Source of the DNA: Pseudomonas wenzhouensis
GTDB taxonomy: Bacteria > Pseudomonadota > Gammaproteobacteria > Pseudomonadales > Pseudomonadaceae
DNA length: 64,000 nucleotides
Direction: 5' to 3'
NCBI RefSeq assembly: GCF_021029445.1
Contig: NZ_CP072610.1
Coordinates: 2,356,001 to 2,420,000 of the forward strand
The position numbers were made by a program, and so were the translations under genes. The stretch's first letter is position 1, and each line of letters starts with the position of its first letter. This document shows positions 8,283 to 17,456 of this stretch, in pieces. Below the pieces are notes generated by a model. It searched no databases. It saw only the letters and a program-made list of their open reading frames with translations, and was not told the origin of the DNA.

Positions 8283-10136
8283 ATGAAGCGTGTTTACATT
8301 CTTCGGCTCATCATCTGGATAGTGCTGTCGGTTGTCTGCCTGCCGGATACATGGGCGCTGGAGCGCAGGCTCGATATTGCCCAGCTCGTGCACGACCCGC
8401 AATCGCTGACGACCCTGGTCGGCAAGTTCGAGGATACGAGCCAAAGCCTGACGCTGGAGGCGCTGCGCTCGCCTGAGATGGTCGAGCGTTTTCAGTACGA
8501 CGTCGTCGACAGCGCCGCCTTCGCCCTGGGCTTCACTCGTTCGGCCTACTGGTTTCGCCTGCACCTGACCAATACCAGCGATCAGGCGCTAAAACGCCTG
8601 CTGGTGGTGGACAACCCACGTATTTCCTTCGTCGATGTTTATGTGACGGACGAGCAGGGGATGTCTCGCACCTGGTCCACCGGTGCCGACCGCCCCGCGC
8701 TCAGCAAGGCTTACGCCAACCGCAATTTCGTCTTCCCCCTGGAACTGCCGGCACATGCCGAGCAGGTGATCCATGTGCGCGTGCAATCGAGCATCGGCTT
8801 GCTGGTGCCGTTGCAGCTCTGGTCAGTCGACGCCTTCCATGCCTACGAGCGCGATGACTACATGGTGCGCAGTGCTTATGTGGGAATCGCGATAGCGATG
8901 ATCCTGTTCAACCTGATGCTGTTCATCGCCCTGCGTGATCGGATTTACCTGCTGTACGTGACATTCGTCCTGTGCACCGTCTGCGTACTGACGGTGAAAA
9001 ATGGCATGGCGCCGGGCTGGCTCCTGTTCGGTCTGCCACTGAACGGCAATGTGGCCTATTACAGCAGTGCCTCCTTTGCCCTGTGTGCGCTGATGCTGTT
9101 CATGCGTCAGATGCTGCAGACCCGGCACACACTGCCATGGGCGGATCGTCTGTTGCTGGCGATGATTGCCCTGTACCTGATCACTCCCGTGATCTATGCC
9201 CTGGCACTGCCGCAGGTTGCGTGCATGGCCATTATGTTCAACCTGCTCACGGCATTGGCGATATTCGCCATCGCACTCGCCTGCGCGCTGAAACGTCAGC
9301 GCAGCGCCTATTTTTTCCTTGCAGCCTTTGGCCTGCTGATACTCGGTGGCGCCACCACCACGCTGCGTGCCATGGGCGTGCTGCCGACCAACGTATTTAC
9401 CGTCGATGGCCTGCAGCTGGGCTCATCGCTGGAGATGCTCCTGCTGGCCTTTGCCCTGGCCGACCGCATCAACGTCATGCGTCAGGAAAAGATGCGCACC
9501 CAGGCGCAACTGCTGCAAACCCAGGCACAACTGGTAGAGACCCTGCAGCGCTCCGAGCGTGAACTGGAGCAGCGTGTGCAGGAACGCACGCAGGAACTGC
9601 AGCGACTCAATCAACGCCTGGAAAATCTCAGTGTGACCGACGCATTGACGAATATCGGCAACCGCCGGCAGTTCGATGCCGAACTCACGCGACAATGGCG
9701 ACAGGCGCAACGCAATGCTACGCCGCTGGCGCTGGCCATCATGGATGTTGACTGGTTCAAGGCCTACAACGACCTCTACGGGCACCCTGCAGGCGATGCC
9801 TGTTTGCGTCAGATCGCGCAGACACTGGCGGCGACGCTGGCGCGCTCGACGGATTTCGTTGCCCGCTACGGAGGGGAGGAGTTCGTCTTCCTGGCGCCGG
9901 GCACCGAGTTGGCCGGCGCGCTGCAACGGGCCGAAAAACTGATCGCCGCCATGGCGACTCTGAACCTTGCCCATAGCGGCTCGCCCTACGCTCGCGTCAC
10001 CCTGAGCATCGGCGTGGCCGCAATGCAGGCCACTGCGGGAGGGGATCCGCAACAACTTCTGCAACGGGCCGATGCAGCCCTGTACCGGGCCAAACAGGGT
10101 GGACGTAACCGCGTCGAGTGCGACCAGAGTCCGTAA
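8283..10136 (+). CDS. 7TMR-DISM diguanylate cyclase
   Basis: Encodes 617 residues. Order: signal peptide/first helix (~1-25), periplasmic 7TMR-DISMED2 beta-domain (~30-165), a seven-helix membrane domain (~185-395), coiled coil rich in Gln/Glu/Arg (~400-450), and a GGDEF domain (~455-610). The active site is GGEEF at residues 530-534, and an RxxD product-inhibition site (RSTD, 521-524) sits five residues before it. It should therefore make c-di-GMP from GTP under feedback control in response to an external carbohydrate-like or unknown cue. It appears monocistronic. Confidence 0.92.
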   Translation: MKRVYILRLIIWIVLSVVCLPDTWALERRLDIAQLVHDPQSLTTLVGKFEDTSQSLTLEALRSPEMVERFQYDVVDSAAFALGFTRSAYWFRLHLTNTSDQALKRLLVVDNPRISFVDVYVTDEQGMSRTWSTGADRPALSKAYANRNFVFPLELPAHAEQVIHVRVQSSIGLLVPLQLWSVDAFHAYERDDYMVRSAYVGIAIAMILFNLMLFIALRDRIYLLYVTFVLCTVCVLTVKNGMAPGWLLFGLPLNGNVAYYSSASFALCALMLFMRQMLQTRHTLPWADRLLLAMIALYLITPVIYALALPQVACMAIMFNLLTALAIFAIALACALKRQRSAYFFLAAFGLLILGGATTTLRAMGVLPTNVFTVDGLQLGSSLEMLLLAFALADRINVMRQEKMRTQAQLLQTQAQLVETLQRSERELEQRVQERTQELQRLNQRLENLSVTDALTNIGNRRQFDAELTRQWRQAQRNATPLALAIMDVDWFKAYNDLYGHPAGDACLRQIAQTLAATLARSTDFVARYGGEEFVFLAPGTELAGALQRAEKLIAAMATLNLAHSGSPYARVTLSIGVAAMQATAGGDPQQLLQRADAALYRAKQGGRNRVECDQSP

Positions 10137-10155
10137 AAGGACTTCACGGCGTCGC

Positions 10156-10193
10156 ATAAAAAAGCCCCGGACACGCCAGGCGCGACCAGGGCT
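10156..10193 (-). terminator. Intrinsic terminator of the efflux operon
   Basis: Read on the minus strand, the stem AGCCCTGG / CCGGGGCT (10163-10170 with 10186-10193) is followed by a run of six T. It lies about 40 bp past the stop of the outer-membrane channel gene, the last gene of the operon. Confidence 0.75.
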
Positions 10194-10233
10194 AAAGGAG
10201 CGGCGGAGCTGGGCCGCTCCCTGGAGAGAGGGT

Positions 10234-11622
10234 TCAGGCCGGCGGTTGCCAGCCACCGCCGAGCGCCTTGTAGATAGCGACGATGCCGCTGTACAGCTCA
10301 ACCTCGGCCACTGCCTGGGCGTCTTCGGCAGCCAGGCGTTCGCGTTCGGCATCGAGCAACACGAGAAAATCCGCCGTGCCTTCGCGATAGCGAATCGCGG
10401 CCTGATCCGCTGCCGCACGGCTGGCTTCGGCCTGGCGAACCAGGGCGATCAGGCGTTGCTGGCGTTTACCGTAATCGCTGAAGGCGTTTTCCGATTCTTC
10501 CAGGGCCAGCAGTACCTGCTGCTCGTACTGCGCCAGAGCACCATCGGCTTCGGCTTCGGCACCCCGCAGACGGGCGCGCACGCTGCCCAGGTCGAACGCC
10601 GCCCAACTGATGCTCGGCGCTACGCCCCAGACCCGCGCCGCCGAGGCGCCCAGTTGCGAGCCACGACCAGCGGTGAAGCCGAGAAAGCCGGAGAGGCTGA
10701 CCCGCGGGAACAGGTCTGCCGTCGCCACACCCACCTCAGCGGTCGCCGCTGCCAGCTGGCGTTCGGCCGCCTGGATATCCGGGCGGCGCCGTAGCAGTTC
10801 GGCCGGGTTGCCGATCGGCAGCGCCTTGGCGATGACCGGCAATGATTTGGGCGTCAGGTCGACCTGCAAGCGCTCCGGGCGTTGGCCGAGTAGGGTGGCG
10901 ATACGGTTCTGCGCCCGTACCTGTTGCGCCTGCAGTTGCGGCAGGCTGGCTTCGGTGGCGGCCAGGCGGGCGTCGGCGCGCAGCACGTCGAGTTCGGTAC
11001 CGACGCCGGCATCGCGCAACTGCTCGGTGATGGCGCGCGAGTCCTGCTGGTTCTTCAGGTTGTCGCGGGCGATGCGCTCGCGCAGTTGCGCACCGCGCAG
11101 AGTGCCGTAGGCATCGACCAGCTCGGCGATCAGGCTGACCTGCAACTGGTAGTAGTCGGCTTCGGCCACTTCGATGCGCGCCTCGCTGGCTTGCAGCTGG
11201 CGCTGGATGCGGCCGAACAGATCCACTTCCCAGGCCATGTCCAGGCCCAGGTCGTAGCGCTCCTGACGGATGCGCTCGTCCGTGGTAGGCGGCTGCTGCG
11301 CTTTGCCGAACTCGCCGCTGGCGCGGCTGGTTATGGTGGGCAGACGGTCGTTGGCCACGTCATCGCGAATGGCCCGCGCCGCGCGCAGGCGGTTGAACGC
11401 CACGCGCAGCTCACGGTTATCCGCCAGCGAGCGCTGCACCAGCAGGTTCAGCGTCGGGTCGTCGAATTGCTGCCACCAGACGGCTTCAAACCGGCTGCGG
11501 TCGTACTCGGCAGCCTCCAGCGCCCTGAAGCGCGCAGGCTCGGTAGCAGGTGCCCGGTAGTCCGGGCCGACGGCGCAGGCCGACAGCGCCAGGGTCAGCA
11601 GAGCGGGGGCGAAGGCTTTCAT
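10234..11622 (-). CDS. oprN: OprN-like outer membrane efflux lipoprotein (NodT family)
   Basis: Encodes 462 residues. A lipoprotein signal 'LLTLALSACAVGPDY' places the acylated Cys near residue 16. Two outer-membrane-factor repeats (~60-250 and ~270-455) have the long Gln/Ala/Arg helices that build the periplasmic tunnel. It forms the exit duct of a tripartite RND pump with the two genes upstream. The start at 11622 overlaps the stop of the pump gene by 4 bp. A much longer frame exists upstream, but that part is out-of-frame pump sequence. Gene order matches mexEF-oprN of P. aeruginosa. Confidence 0.9.
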   Translation of the reverse strand: MKAFAPALLTLALSACAVGPDYRAPATEPARFRALEAAEYDRSRFEAVWWQQFDDPTLNLLVQRSLADNRELRVAFNRLRAARAIRDDVANDRLPTITSRASGEFGKAQQPPTTDERIRQERYDLGLDMAWEVDLFGRIQRQLQASEARIEVAEADYYQLQVSLIAELVDAYGTLRGAQLRERIARDNLKNQQDSRAITEQLRDAGVGTELDVLRADARLAATEASLPQLQAQQVRAQNRIATLLGQRPERLQVDLTPKSLPVIAKALPIGNPAELLRRRPDIQAAERQLAAATAEVGVATADLFPRVSLSGFLGFTAGRGSQLGASAARVWGVAPSISWAAFDLGSVRARLRGAEAEADGALAQYEQQVLLALEESENAFSDYGKRQQRLIALVRQAEASRAAADQAAIRYREGTADFLVLLDAERERLAAEDAQAVAEVELYSGIVAIYKALGGGWQPPA

Positions 11623-14600
11623 GCATGCGACTCCTGCAGGCGGGCAGCTTTGCGCGCTGCGCGTTTTTCCACGAAGCCACGGATCAGTACATAGAACACC
11701 GGTGTCAGCAGCAGACCGAAGAAGGTCACGCCGATCATCCCGCTGAACACCGCCACGCCCATGGCATGGCGCATCTCGGCACCCGCGCCGCTCGACAACA
11801 CCAGCGGCACCACGCCCATGATGAAGGCGATCGAGGTCATCAGGATCGGCCGCAGGCGCAGGCGGCAGGCCTTCAGCACGGCAGCGACACGGTCCATGCC
11901 TTCTTCCTGTTTGTCCTTGGCGAACTCCACCAGCAGGATGGCGTTCTTGCAGGCCAGGCCCACCAATACGATCAGGCCGATCTGGGTGAAGATGTTGTTG
12001 TCGATGCCGGCCATGATTACGCCGGTGATGGCGGCGAGCAGTACGGTCGGTACGATGAGGATCACCGCCAGCGGCAGACTCCAGCTTTCGTACTGAGCCG
12101 CCAGTACCAGGAACGCCAGCAGCACGCAGAGCGGGAAGATGAAGATCGCGGTATTGCCGGCGAGAATCTGCTGGTAGGTCAGATCGGTCCACTCGAAGGT
12201 CATGCCGATTGGCAGTTCTTCTTCCAGCAATTTGGCGATGGCCGCCTCGGCCTGGCCCGAGCTGTAGCCCGGCGCGGCGGCACCGTTGATCTCGGCAGTG
12301 AGGAAGCCGTTGTAGTGCATCACCCGATCCGGGCCTGCGCTGTCATCGACCTTGACGAAGGTCGACAGCGGCACCATCTCGCCACGGTTGTTGCGCACCT
12401 TGAGCTGGCCGATTTGCTCCGGCTCCAGGCGGAACTGCTGGTCGGCCTGGACGTTGACCTGGTAGGTACGGCCAAAGCGGTTGAAGTCGTTGGCATACAG
12501 CGAGCCCAGGTACACCTGCAAGGTGTCGAAGATGTCGCTGATGGCCACGCCATGGGTCTTGGCCTTCTCGCGGTCGATGGCGGCATCGACCTGCGGCACG
12601 TTGATCTGGTAGCTGGTGAACACCGACATCGGGTTCAGCTCCGGCAACTGACGGGCCTTGTTGAGGATGTTCTGGGTCTGCGTATACAGCTCTTCGTAGC
12701 CCAGGTTGCCGCGATCCTGAATCTGCAGGCGGAAGCCGCCGATGGTGCCCAGCCCCTGTACCGGTGGCGGCGGGAAGATGGCGATGTAGGCGTCCTGAAT
12801 ATCGGCGAACTGCGCATTGAGTTCGGCGGCGATAGCCGTAGCGCTCAGCGACGGATCGGTGCGCTCATCAAAACGCTTGAGCGGGGTGAAAACGATGCCG
12901 CTGTTGGGGCTGTTGGTGAAGCCATTGATCGACAGGCCAGGGAAAGCCACGGTGTTTTCCACCCCCGGATGCTGGCCGGCGATCTCGCTCATGCGCTTGA
13001 TGACTGTTTCGGTGCGATCCAGCGTCGCGGCGTCCGGCAGTTGGGCGAAAGCCACCAGATACTGCTTGTCCTGTTGTGGCACGAAGCCGGCCGGGGTACT
13101 GGCGAAGCCCAGGTAACCGAGCAGCAGCAGACCGCCATAAACCAGCATGGCAATGCTGCTGCCGCGCAGCACGCGGCGCACGGTAGCAACGTAGCCGTTG
13201 CTGGCACGCTCGAACACACGGTTGAACGGGGCGAACAGCCAGCCGCCGAACAGCTTGTCGAGCCCGCGCGAGAAACGGTCCTTCGGCGCATGATGCTCCT
13301 TGAGCAGGATGGCCGACAGGGCCGGCGACAGGGTCAGCGAGTTGATCGCGGAAATCACCGTGGAAATGGCGATGGTCAGCGCGAACTGCTGGTAGAACTG
13401 CCCGGTGAGGCCGGAAATGAAGGCCGTCGGGATGAACACGGCGCACAGCACCAGCGCCGTGGCGACGATGGGGCCGGTCACTTCCTTCATGGCCTGACGC
13501 GTGGCGTCGAGCGGCGACTTGCCCAGGGCGATGTTGCGTTCGACGTTCTCCACCACGACGATGGCGTCGTCCACCACGATACCGATGGCCAGCACCAGGC
13601 CGAACAGCGACAGGGCGTTGAGCGAGAAACCGAGCAGGTGCATGACCGCGAAGGTGCCGATCAGCGAGACAGGTACGGCCACCAGCGGGATGATCGAGGC
13701 GCGCCAGGTCTGCAGGAACAGGATCACCACCAACACCACCAGCACGATGGCTTCGAGCAGGGTGTGCACCACAGCCTCGATGGAGCCGCGTACGAAGATG
13801 GTCGGGTCATAGACGATCTCGTAGTCCATGCCCTGCGGGAAGCTCTGTTTCAACTCGGCCATGCGCTCGCGCACCGAGTCGGAAATCTCGATGGCATTGG
13901 AGCCCGGGCGCTGGAACACCGGGATGGCGACCGCCGGCTCGTTGTTCAGCAGCGAGCGCAGGGCGTACTGGTTGGAGCCCAGCTCGACGCGGGCGATGTC
14001 GCGCAGACGGGTAATCTCACCGTTGTCGCCGACGCGGATGATGATGTTCTCAAACTCTTCCTCGGAGACCAGGCGGCCCTGAGCGTTGATCGACAGCTGG
14101 AAGCTGTTGCCGGCATCGGAAGGCGGCGCGCCGAGGGCACCGGCGGCGACCTGGCGGTTCTGCTCGCGAATGGCATTGACCACATCGGTAGCGGTCAGCC
14201 CACGCGAGGCCACCTTGTTCGGGTCGAGCCAGACGCGCAGCGAGTAGTTGCCCATGCCGAACAGTTGCACGTCGCCCACGCCGTCCAGGCGCGCCAGCTC
14301 GTCCTTGACGTTGAGCGCGGCGTAGTTGGACAGGTAAAGCATGTCGTAGCGCTGATCCGGCGAGGTCAGGTGCACCACCATGGTCAGATCCGGGGAGGCC
14401 TTGTCCACGGTCACGCCGAGACGCTGCACCTCGGTGGGCAGGGTCGGCATGGTGCGGGTGACGCGGTTCTGCACCTGCACCTGGGCGTTGTCCAGGTCGG
14501 TACCGAGGGCGAAGGTCACGGTCAGCGTCAGGCGGCCGTCGATGGTCGACTGCGACGACATGTAGAGCATGCCCTCGACGCCGACGATGGCCTGCTCCAG

Positions 14601-14798
14601 CGGCGAGGCGACGGTTTCACCGATCACCTTGGGGTTGGCGCCGGGGAAATCGGCACGCACCACGACGGTGGGCGGCACCACTTCCGGGTATTCGCTGATC
14701 GGCAGCTGGAACAGCGAGATGGCACCGCCGATCAGAATCAGCAGCGACAGCACCGCGGCGAAGATCGGCCGCTGGATGAAGAATTGTGAGAAATTCAT
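11619..14798 (-). CDS. mexF: MexF-like RND multidrug efflux pump
   Basis: Encodes 1059 residues, a normal HAE1-family length. The N-terminus 'MNFSQFFIQRPIFAAVLSLL' and the transmembrane-4 proton-relay segment 'LVLAIGIVVDDAIVVVENVE' (two adjacent Asp) are clear, and the porter loops 'GANPKVIGETVASPLEQ' and 'PPPPVQGLGTIGGFRLQIQ' are conserved. It exports amphiphilic drugs such as chloramphenicol, quinolones and trimethoprim in known MexF proteins, powered by the proton gradient across the inner membrane. By inspection it is very close to MexF. It sits between the adaptor and channel genes in one operon. Confidence 0.95.
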   Translation of the reverse strand: MNFSQFFIQRPIFAAVLSLLILIGGAISLFQLPISEYPEVVPPTVVVRADFPGANPKVIGETVASPLEQAIVGVEGMLYMSSQSTIDGRLTLTVTFALGTDLDNAQVQVQNRVTRTMPTLPTEVQRLGVTVDKASPDLTMVVHLTSPDQRYDMLYLSNYAALNVKDELARLDGVGDVQLFGMGNYSLRVWLDPNKVASRGLTATDVVNAIREQNRQVAAGALGAPPSDAGNSFQLSINAQGRLVSEEEFENIIIRVGDNGEITRLRDIARVELGSNQYALRSLLNNEPAVAIPVFQRPGSNAIEISDSVRERMAELKQSFPQGMDYEIVYDPTIFVRGSIEAVVHTLLEAIVLVVLVVILFLQTWRASIIPLVAVPVSLIGTFAVMHLLGFSLNALSLFGLVLAIGIVVDDAIVVVENVERNIALGKSPLDATRQAMKEVTGPIVATALVLCAVFIPTAFISGLTGQFYQQFALTIAISTVISAINSLTLSPALSAILLKEHHAPKDRFSRGLDKLFGGWLFAPFNRVFERASNGYVATVRRVLRGSSIAMLVYGGLLLLGYLGFASTPAGFVPQQDKQYLVAFAQLPDAATLDRTETVIKRMSEIAGQHPGVENTVAFPGLSINGFTNSPNSGIVFTPLKRFDERTDPSLSATAIAAELNAQFADIQDAYIAIFPPPPVQGLGTIGGFRLQIQDRGNLGYEELYTQTQNILNKARQLPELNPMSVFTSYQINVPQVDAAIDREKAKTHGVAISDIFDTLQVYLGSLYANDFNRFGRTYQVNVQADQQFRLEPEQIGQLKVRNNRGEMVPLSTFVKVDDSAGPDRVMHYNGFLTAEINGAAAPGYSSGQAEAAIAKLLEEELPIGMTFEWTDLTYQQILAGNTAIFIFPLCVLLAFLVLAAQYESWSLPLAVILIVPTVLLAAITGVIMAGIDNNIFTQIGLIVLVGLACKNAILLVEFAKDKQEEGMDRVAAVLKACRLRLRPILMTSIAFIMGVVPLVLSSGAGAEMRHAMGVAVFSGMIGVTFFGLLLTPVFYVLIRGFVEKRAARKAARLQESHA

Positions 14799-14825
14799 GG
14801 GTCTTTCCTCTGAGCGCGGTCTGGA

Positions 14826-16064
14826 TCAGCCGCGCGGCGAGCGAGCTTCGATTTTTTCGGCGGCGATGCGCGGGGCCTGGCTGCCATCGACGGCCTGGCG
14901 CATGCGAGCCAGTCGTTCGAGGGTGCTGTCATCAGCCATGGATACCGGTTGCGGATCGACGGTGGAGCCAGGCATGGCGCGCTGCAGACCGTTGACCACG
15001 ATCTTCTCGCCCTTGCTCAGGCCGCTGCGGACGATGCGCAGACCTTCGAGCTTCGGCCCCAGTTCGATGGAGCGATAGGCCACGGCATTGTCCTCGCCCA
15101 GCACCAGCACGTACTTCTTGCCCAGATCGGTGCCGACCGCTTCATCCTTGATCAGGGTGGCGGCGTAGGGCTTGCTGCCCACCAGTTTCAGGCGCGCATA
15201 CAGGCCCGGGGTGAAGCGGCCGTCCTGATTGTCGAACACGGCGCGGCCACGGATGGTGCCGGTGCGTGGGTTGACCTGGTTATCGAGAAAATCCAGCTGG
15301 CCCAGATGCGGGTGACCGCTTTCATCGGACAGTCCGAGGTACACCGGGCTGGCGCCGCGGGCGTCGGCGCCGGACTGGCGGGCCAGCTCGACATACTTGA
15401 GGAAGGCGCGCTCGTCGGCGTCGAAGTAGGCGTAAACCTTGTCGGTGGAAACCACCGAGGTCAGCAGGCTTTCACCGGCGCCGACCAGGTTGCCTTCGGT
15501 GATTTCGGCGCGGCTGACGCGACCGTCGATGGGCGCAGTGATGCGGGTGAAACTGAGGTTGAGGCGGGCGTTTTCCAGCTCGGCGGCGATTGCGGCGACT
15601 TGAGCCTGAGCTTCAGTGGCGGCGCTGGCGCGGGCATCGGCCAGTTCGGCGGAGATGGCGTTGCTCTGGCGCAGGCGTTCGCCGCGGCGGGCTTCGTTGG
15701 CGGCACGGGCCTGGCTGGCGCGGGCCTGTTGCAGTTGGGCTTCGAGGCGTTTGACTTCCGCCTGGAACGGACGCGGGTCGATCTGGAACAGCAGATTGCC
15801 TTTCTTCACCAGGGTGCCTTCGTCGAAGGCGACCTTGTCGATGTAACCGGAGACGCGCGGACGGATTTCGACGGATTGCGGCGCTTCGAGGCGACCGGTG
15901 AACTCGTCCCACTCGTTGATGGGTTGTTCGATGACCTCTGCGACGCTGACCTTGGGGGCAGGCATTTGCGCCTGGGTCTGCGCTGCCTGCTCGCAGCCGC
16001 TGAGGGCAAGGACGCCGGCGAGGGCCAGGGGGAATATCCAGATGTTCTTGTGCTGCTGTTCCAT
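14826..16064 (-). CDS. mexE: MexE-like periplasmic adaptor lipoprotein
   Basis: Encodes 412 residues. The lipobox 'LAGVLALSGC' puts the lipid-modified Cys at ~residue 24. The lipoyl/barrel-sandwich halves are visible: 'VEIRPRVSGYIDKVAFDEG' at ~66-84 and 'ITAPIDGRVSRAEITEGNL' at ~175-195, separated by an alpha-hairpin rich in Ala/Gln/Arg. It bridges the MexF pump to the outer membrane channel. It is the first gene of the efflux operon, 27 bp before mexF. The 260-bp region upstream should hold the promoter. Confidence 0.93.
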   Translation of the reverse strand: MEQQHKNIWIFPLALAGVLALSGCEQAAQTQAQMPAPKVSVAEVIEQPINEWDEFTGRLEAPQSVEIRPRVSGYIDKVAFDEGTLVKKGNLLFQIDPRPFQAEVKRLEAQLQQARASQARAANEARRGERLRQSNAISAELADARASAATEAQAQVAAIAAELENARLNLSFTRITAPIDGRVSRAEITEGNLVGAGESLLTSVVSTDKVYAYFDADERAFLKYVELARQSGADARGASPVYLGLSDESGHPHLGQLDFLDNQVNPRTGTIRGRAVFDNQDGRFTPGLYARLKLVGSKPYAATLIKDEAVGTDLGKKYVLVLGEDNAVAYRSIELGPKLEGLRIVRSGLSKGEKIVVNGLQRAMPGSTVDPQPVSMADDSTLERLARMRQAVDGSQAPRIAAEKIEARSPRG

Positions 16065-16144
16065 GGGTGACTCCGCCAGTCGGATTTATGGATTGGCGGA
16101 GTCTGCGACCGAGCCTGGCAGGCGACGAATCGAATGCCACGAAA

Positions 16145-16165
16145 CTCATTATCAGCGTTAATGAT
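16145..16165 (-). promoter_or_regulatory. Candidate LysR/MexT (nod-box-like) site upstream of mexE
   Basis: On the minus strand the sequence reads ATCA-N5-GCTGAT, close to the ATCA-N5-GTCGAT part of the MexT box described for P. aeruginosa. It is 80-100 bp upstream of the mexE start, a usual place for a LysR activator. The distal ACYAT part is not preserved, so this is tentative. Confidence 0.4.
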
Positions 16166-16324
16166 GATTGACCGTTCATGGCGACACTGCCGGGTGCCCT
16201 GTCATTCGGCACAAGGACAGGCAACGGCCGGTATCCGGGGGGCACACGAACACTGACGAGCGCCTTGGTTGGCGAAGAAACCCCTGAGGCTCACTGAAAC
16301 GCAGCAGCCAAGGGCAGTTCGTGC

Positions 16325-17239
16325 CTAGAGACTATCGGGGTCGCCACAGAACATTTGAATGCGCGAGCGCAACCAGCGCTCGGCCGGGTCGTTGTCCTGG
16401 GCGCCACGCCAGGCCATGTGCAGCTCGAAGGACTGTGTCTGCAGCGGCAAATCCTCAGCGCGCAGGCCGCCTGCGGCGGTCAGGACTGCAGCGGTGTAGT
16501 CCGGCACGCTGGCGACGATGTCGGTTTCCGCCAACAGGGTCGCCAGGCCATTGAACTGCGGCACGGCCAGTACCACATGACGTTCGCGGCCAAGCCTGGC
16601 CAGCTCGTCATCGATGAAGCCGGTGAGGTCACCTGCGAACGACACCAGTGCATGCGGGCGGGCGCAGTAGTCATCCAGGCTCAGCGCGCCGGGTACGGTA
16701 TCGGCGCGCAGCAGTTTGGGCTTGCTGCGGCGCAGCACCTTGCGCTTGGCGTTGGCCGGCAGCTCCTCGGTGTAAGCCACACCGACGGAGATTTCCCCGG
16801 ATGCCAGCAGCGCCGGCATCATCAGGTAATTGGTGCGGCGGATCACCAGCACCACGCCGGGGGCCTCGGCGCGCAGGCGGCGGAGCAGGGCTGGGAGGAG
16901 GGCGAACTCGACATCATCGGACAGGCCGATGCGAAACACCGCCTTGCTGGTGGCCGGATCGAAGTCGGCTGCACGGCTGACGGCCGTGGAGATCGAATCC
17001 AGCGCCGGCGAGAGCAGGGCAAAGATTTCCTGCGCGCGAGGCGTAGGCTCCATGCTGCGGCCGGTACGCACGAACAAAGGGTCATCGAACAAGGTACGCA
17101 GGCGGGAGAGGGCGGCACTGATGGCCGGCTGGCCAAGAAACAGCTTCTCTGCAGCCCGGGTCACACTGCGCTCGTGCATCAGCGTCTCGAAGACGATCAG
17201 CAGGTTGAGATCGAGGCGACGCAGGTCATTGCGGTTCAT
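16325..17239 (-). CDS. mexT: MexT-like LysR transcriptional activator
   Basis: Encodes 304 residues, the length of functional MexT. The N-terminal winged helix (~6-65) includes 'AAEKLFLGQPAISAALSRLR', and the effector domain runs ~95-295. The opening 'MNRNDLRRLDLNLLIVFE' and the central 'FRIGLSDDVEFALLPALL' closely resemble MexT. It should activate mexEF-oprN in response to thiol/electrophile stress. It lies just upstream of mexE in the same direction and diverges from mexS, exactly as in P. aeruginosa. The reading frame is intact, with no sign of the repeat-type frameshift known in some laboratory strains. Confidence 0.9.
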   Translation of the reverse strand: MNRNDLRRLDLNLLIVFETLMHERSVTRAAEKLFLGQPAISAALSRLRTLFDDPLFVRTGRSMEPTPRAQEIFALLSPALDSISTAVSRAADFDPATSKAVFRIGLSDDVEFALLPALLRRLRAEAPGVVLVIRRTNYLMMPALLASGEISVGVAYTEELPANAKRKVLRRSKPKLLRADTVPGALSLDDYCARPHALVSFAGDLTGFIDDELARLGRERHVVLAVPQFNGLATLLAETDIVASVPDYTAAVLTAAGGLRAEDLPLQTQSFELHMAWRGAQDNDPAERWLRSRIQMFCGDPDSL

Positions 17240-17363
17240 CCGATTACCATTCGAGGAATACGGGCCTTGTCAGCATGCGGGGGCTAATGAGAGCCTTTGC
17301 CCGTGAATAGTACGGGCAGTGCGCTGCGGATTGAAAGGCGCCGAATCACTGCCAGGCATGAAG

Positions 17364-17385
17364 ACTATCGACGCGCTCTGATAGT
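17364..17385. promoter_or_regulatory. Candidate MexT site in the mexS-mexT intergenic region
   Basis: A 6-bp inverted repeat ACTATC-N10-GATAGT. On the minus strand it contains ATCA-N6-GTCGAT, one base longer in spacing than the published MexT box. It lies ~72-93 bp before mexS and ~125-146 bp before mexT, so it could serve either gene. Confidence 0.45.
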
Positions 17386-17456
17386 GTCGCCACCGCGCAA
17401 CGGATAAAGTCCACAGTCATTGCAGTGTTAAGCCGCGATCAAGCCCGAGGTAAACG

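Noticed and set aside
11623..12192. Long N-terminal extension of the OprN-like frame
   Set aside because: It overlaps mexF out of frame; the lipoprotein signal begins at 11622 with a 4-bp coupling to mexF.
11550..14789. A 1079-codon open frame antisense to mexF
   Set aside because: It mirrors the mexF frame over its full length; in GC-rich DNA the opposite strand often stays open. The translation is low-complexity His/Gln/Arg/Asp-rich and matches no family I know.
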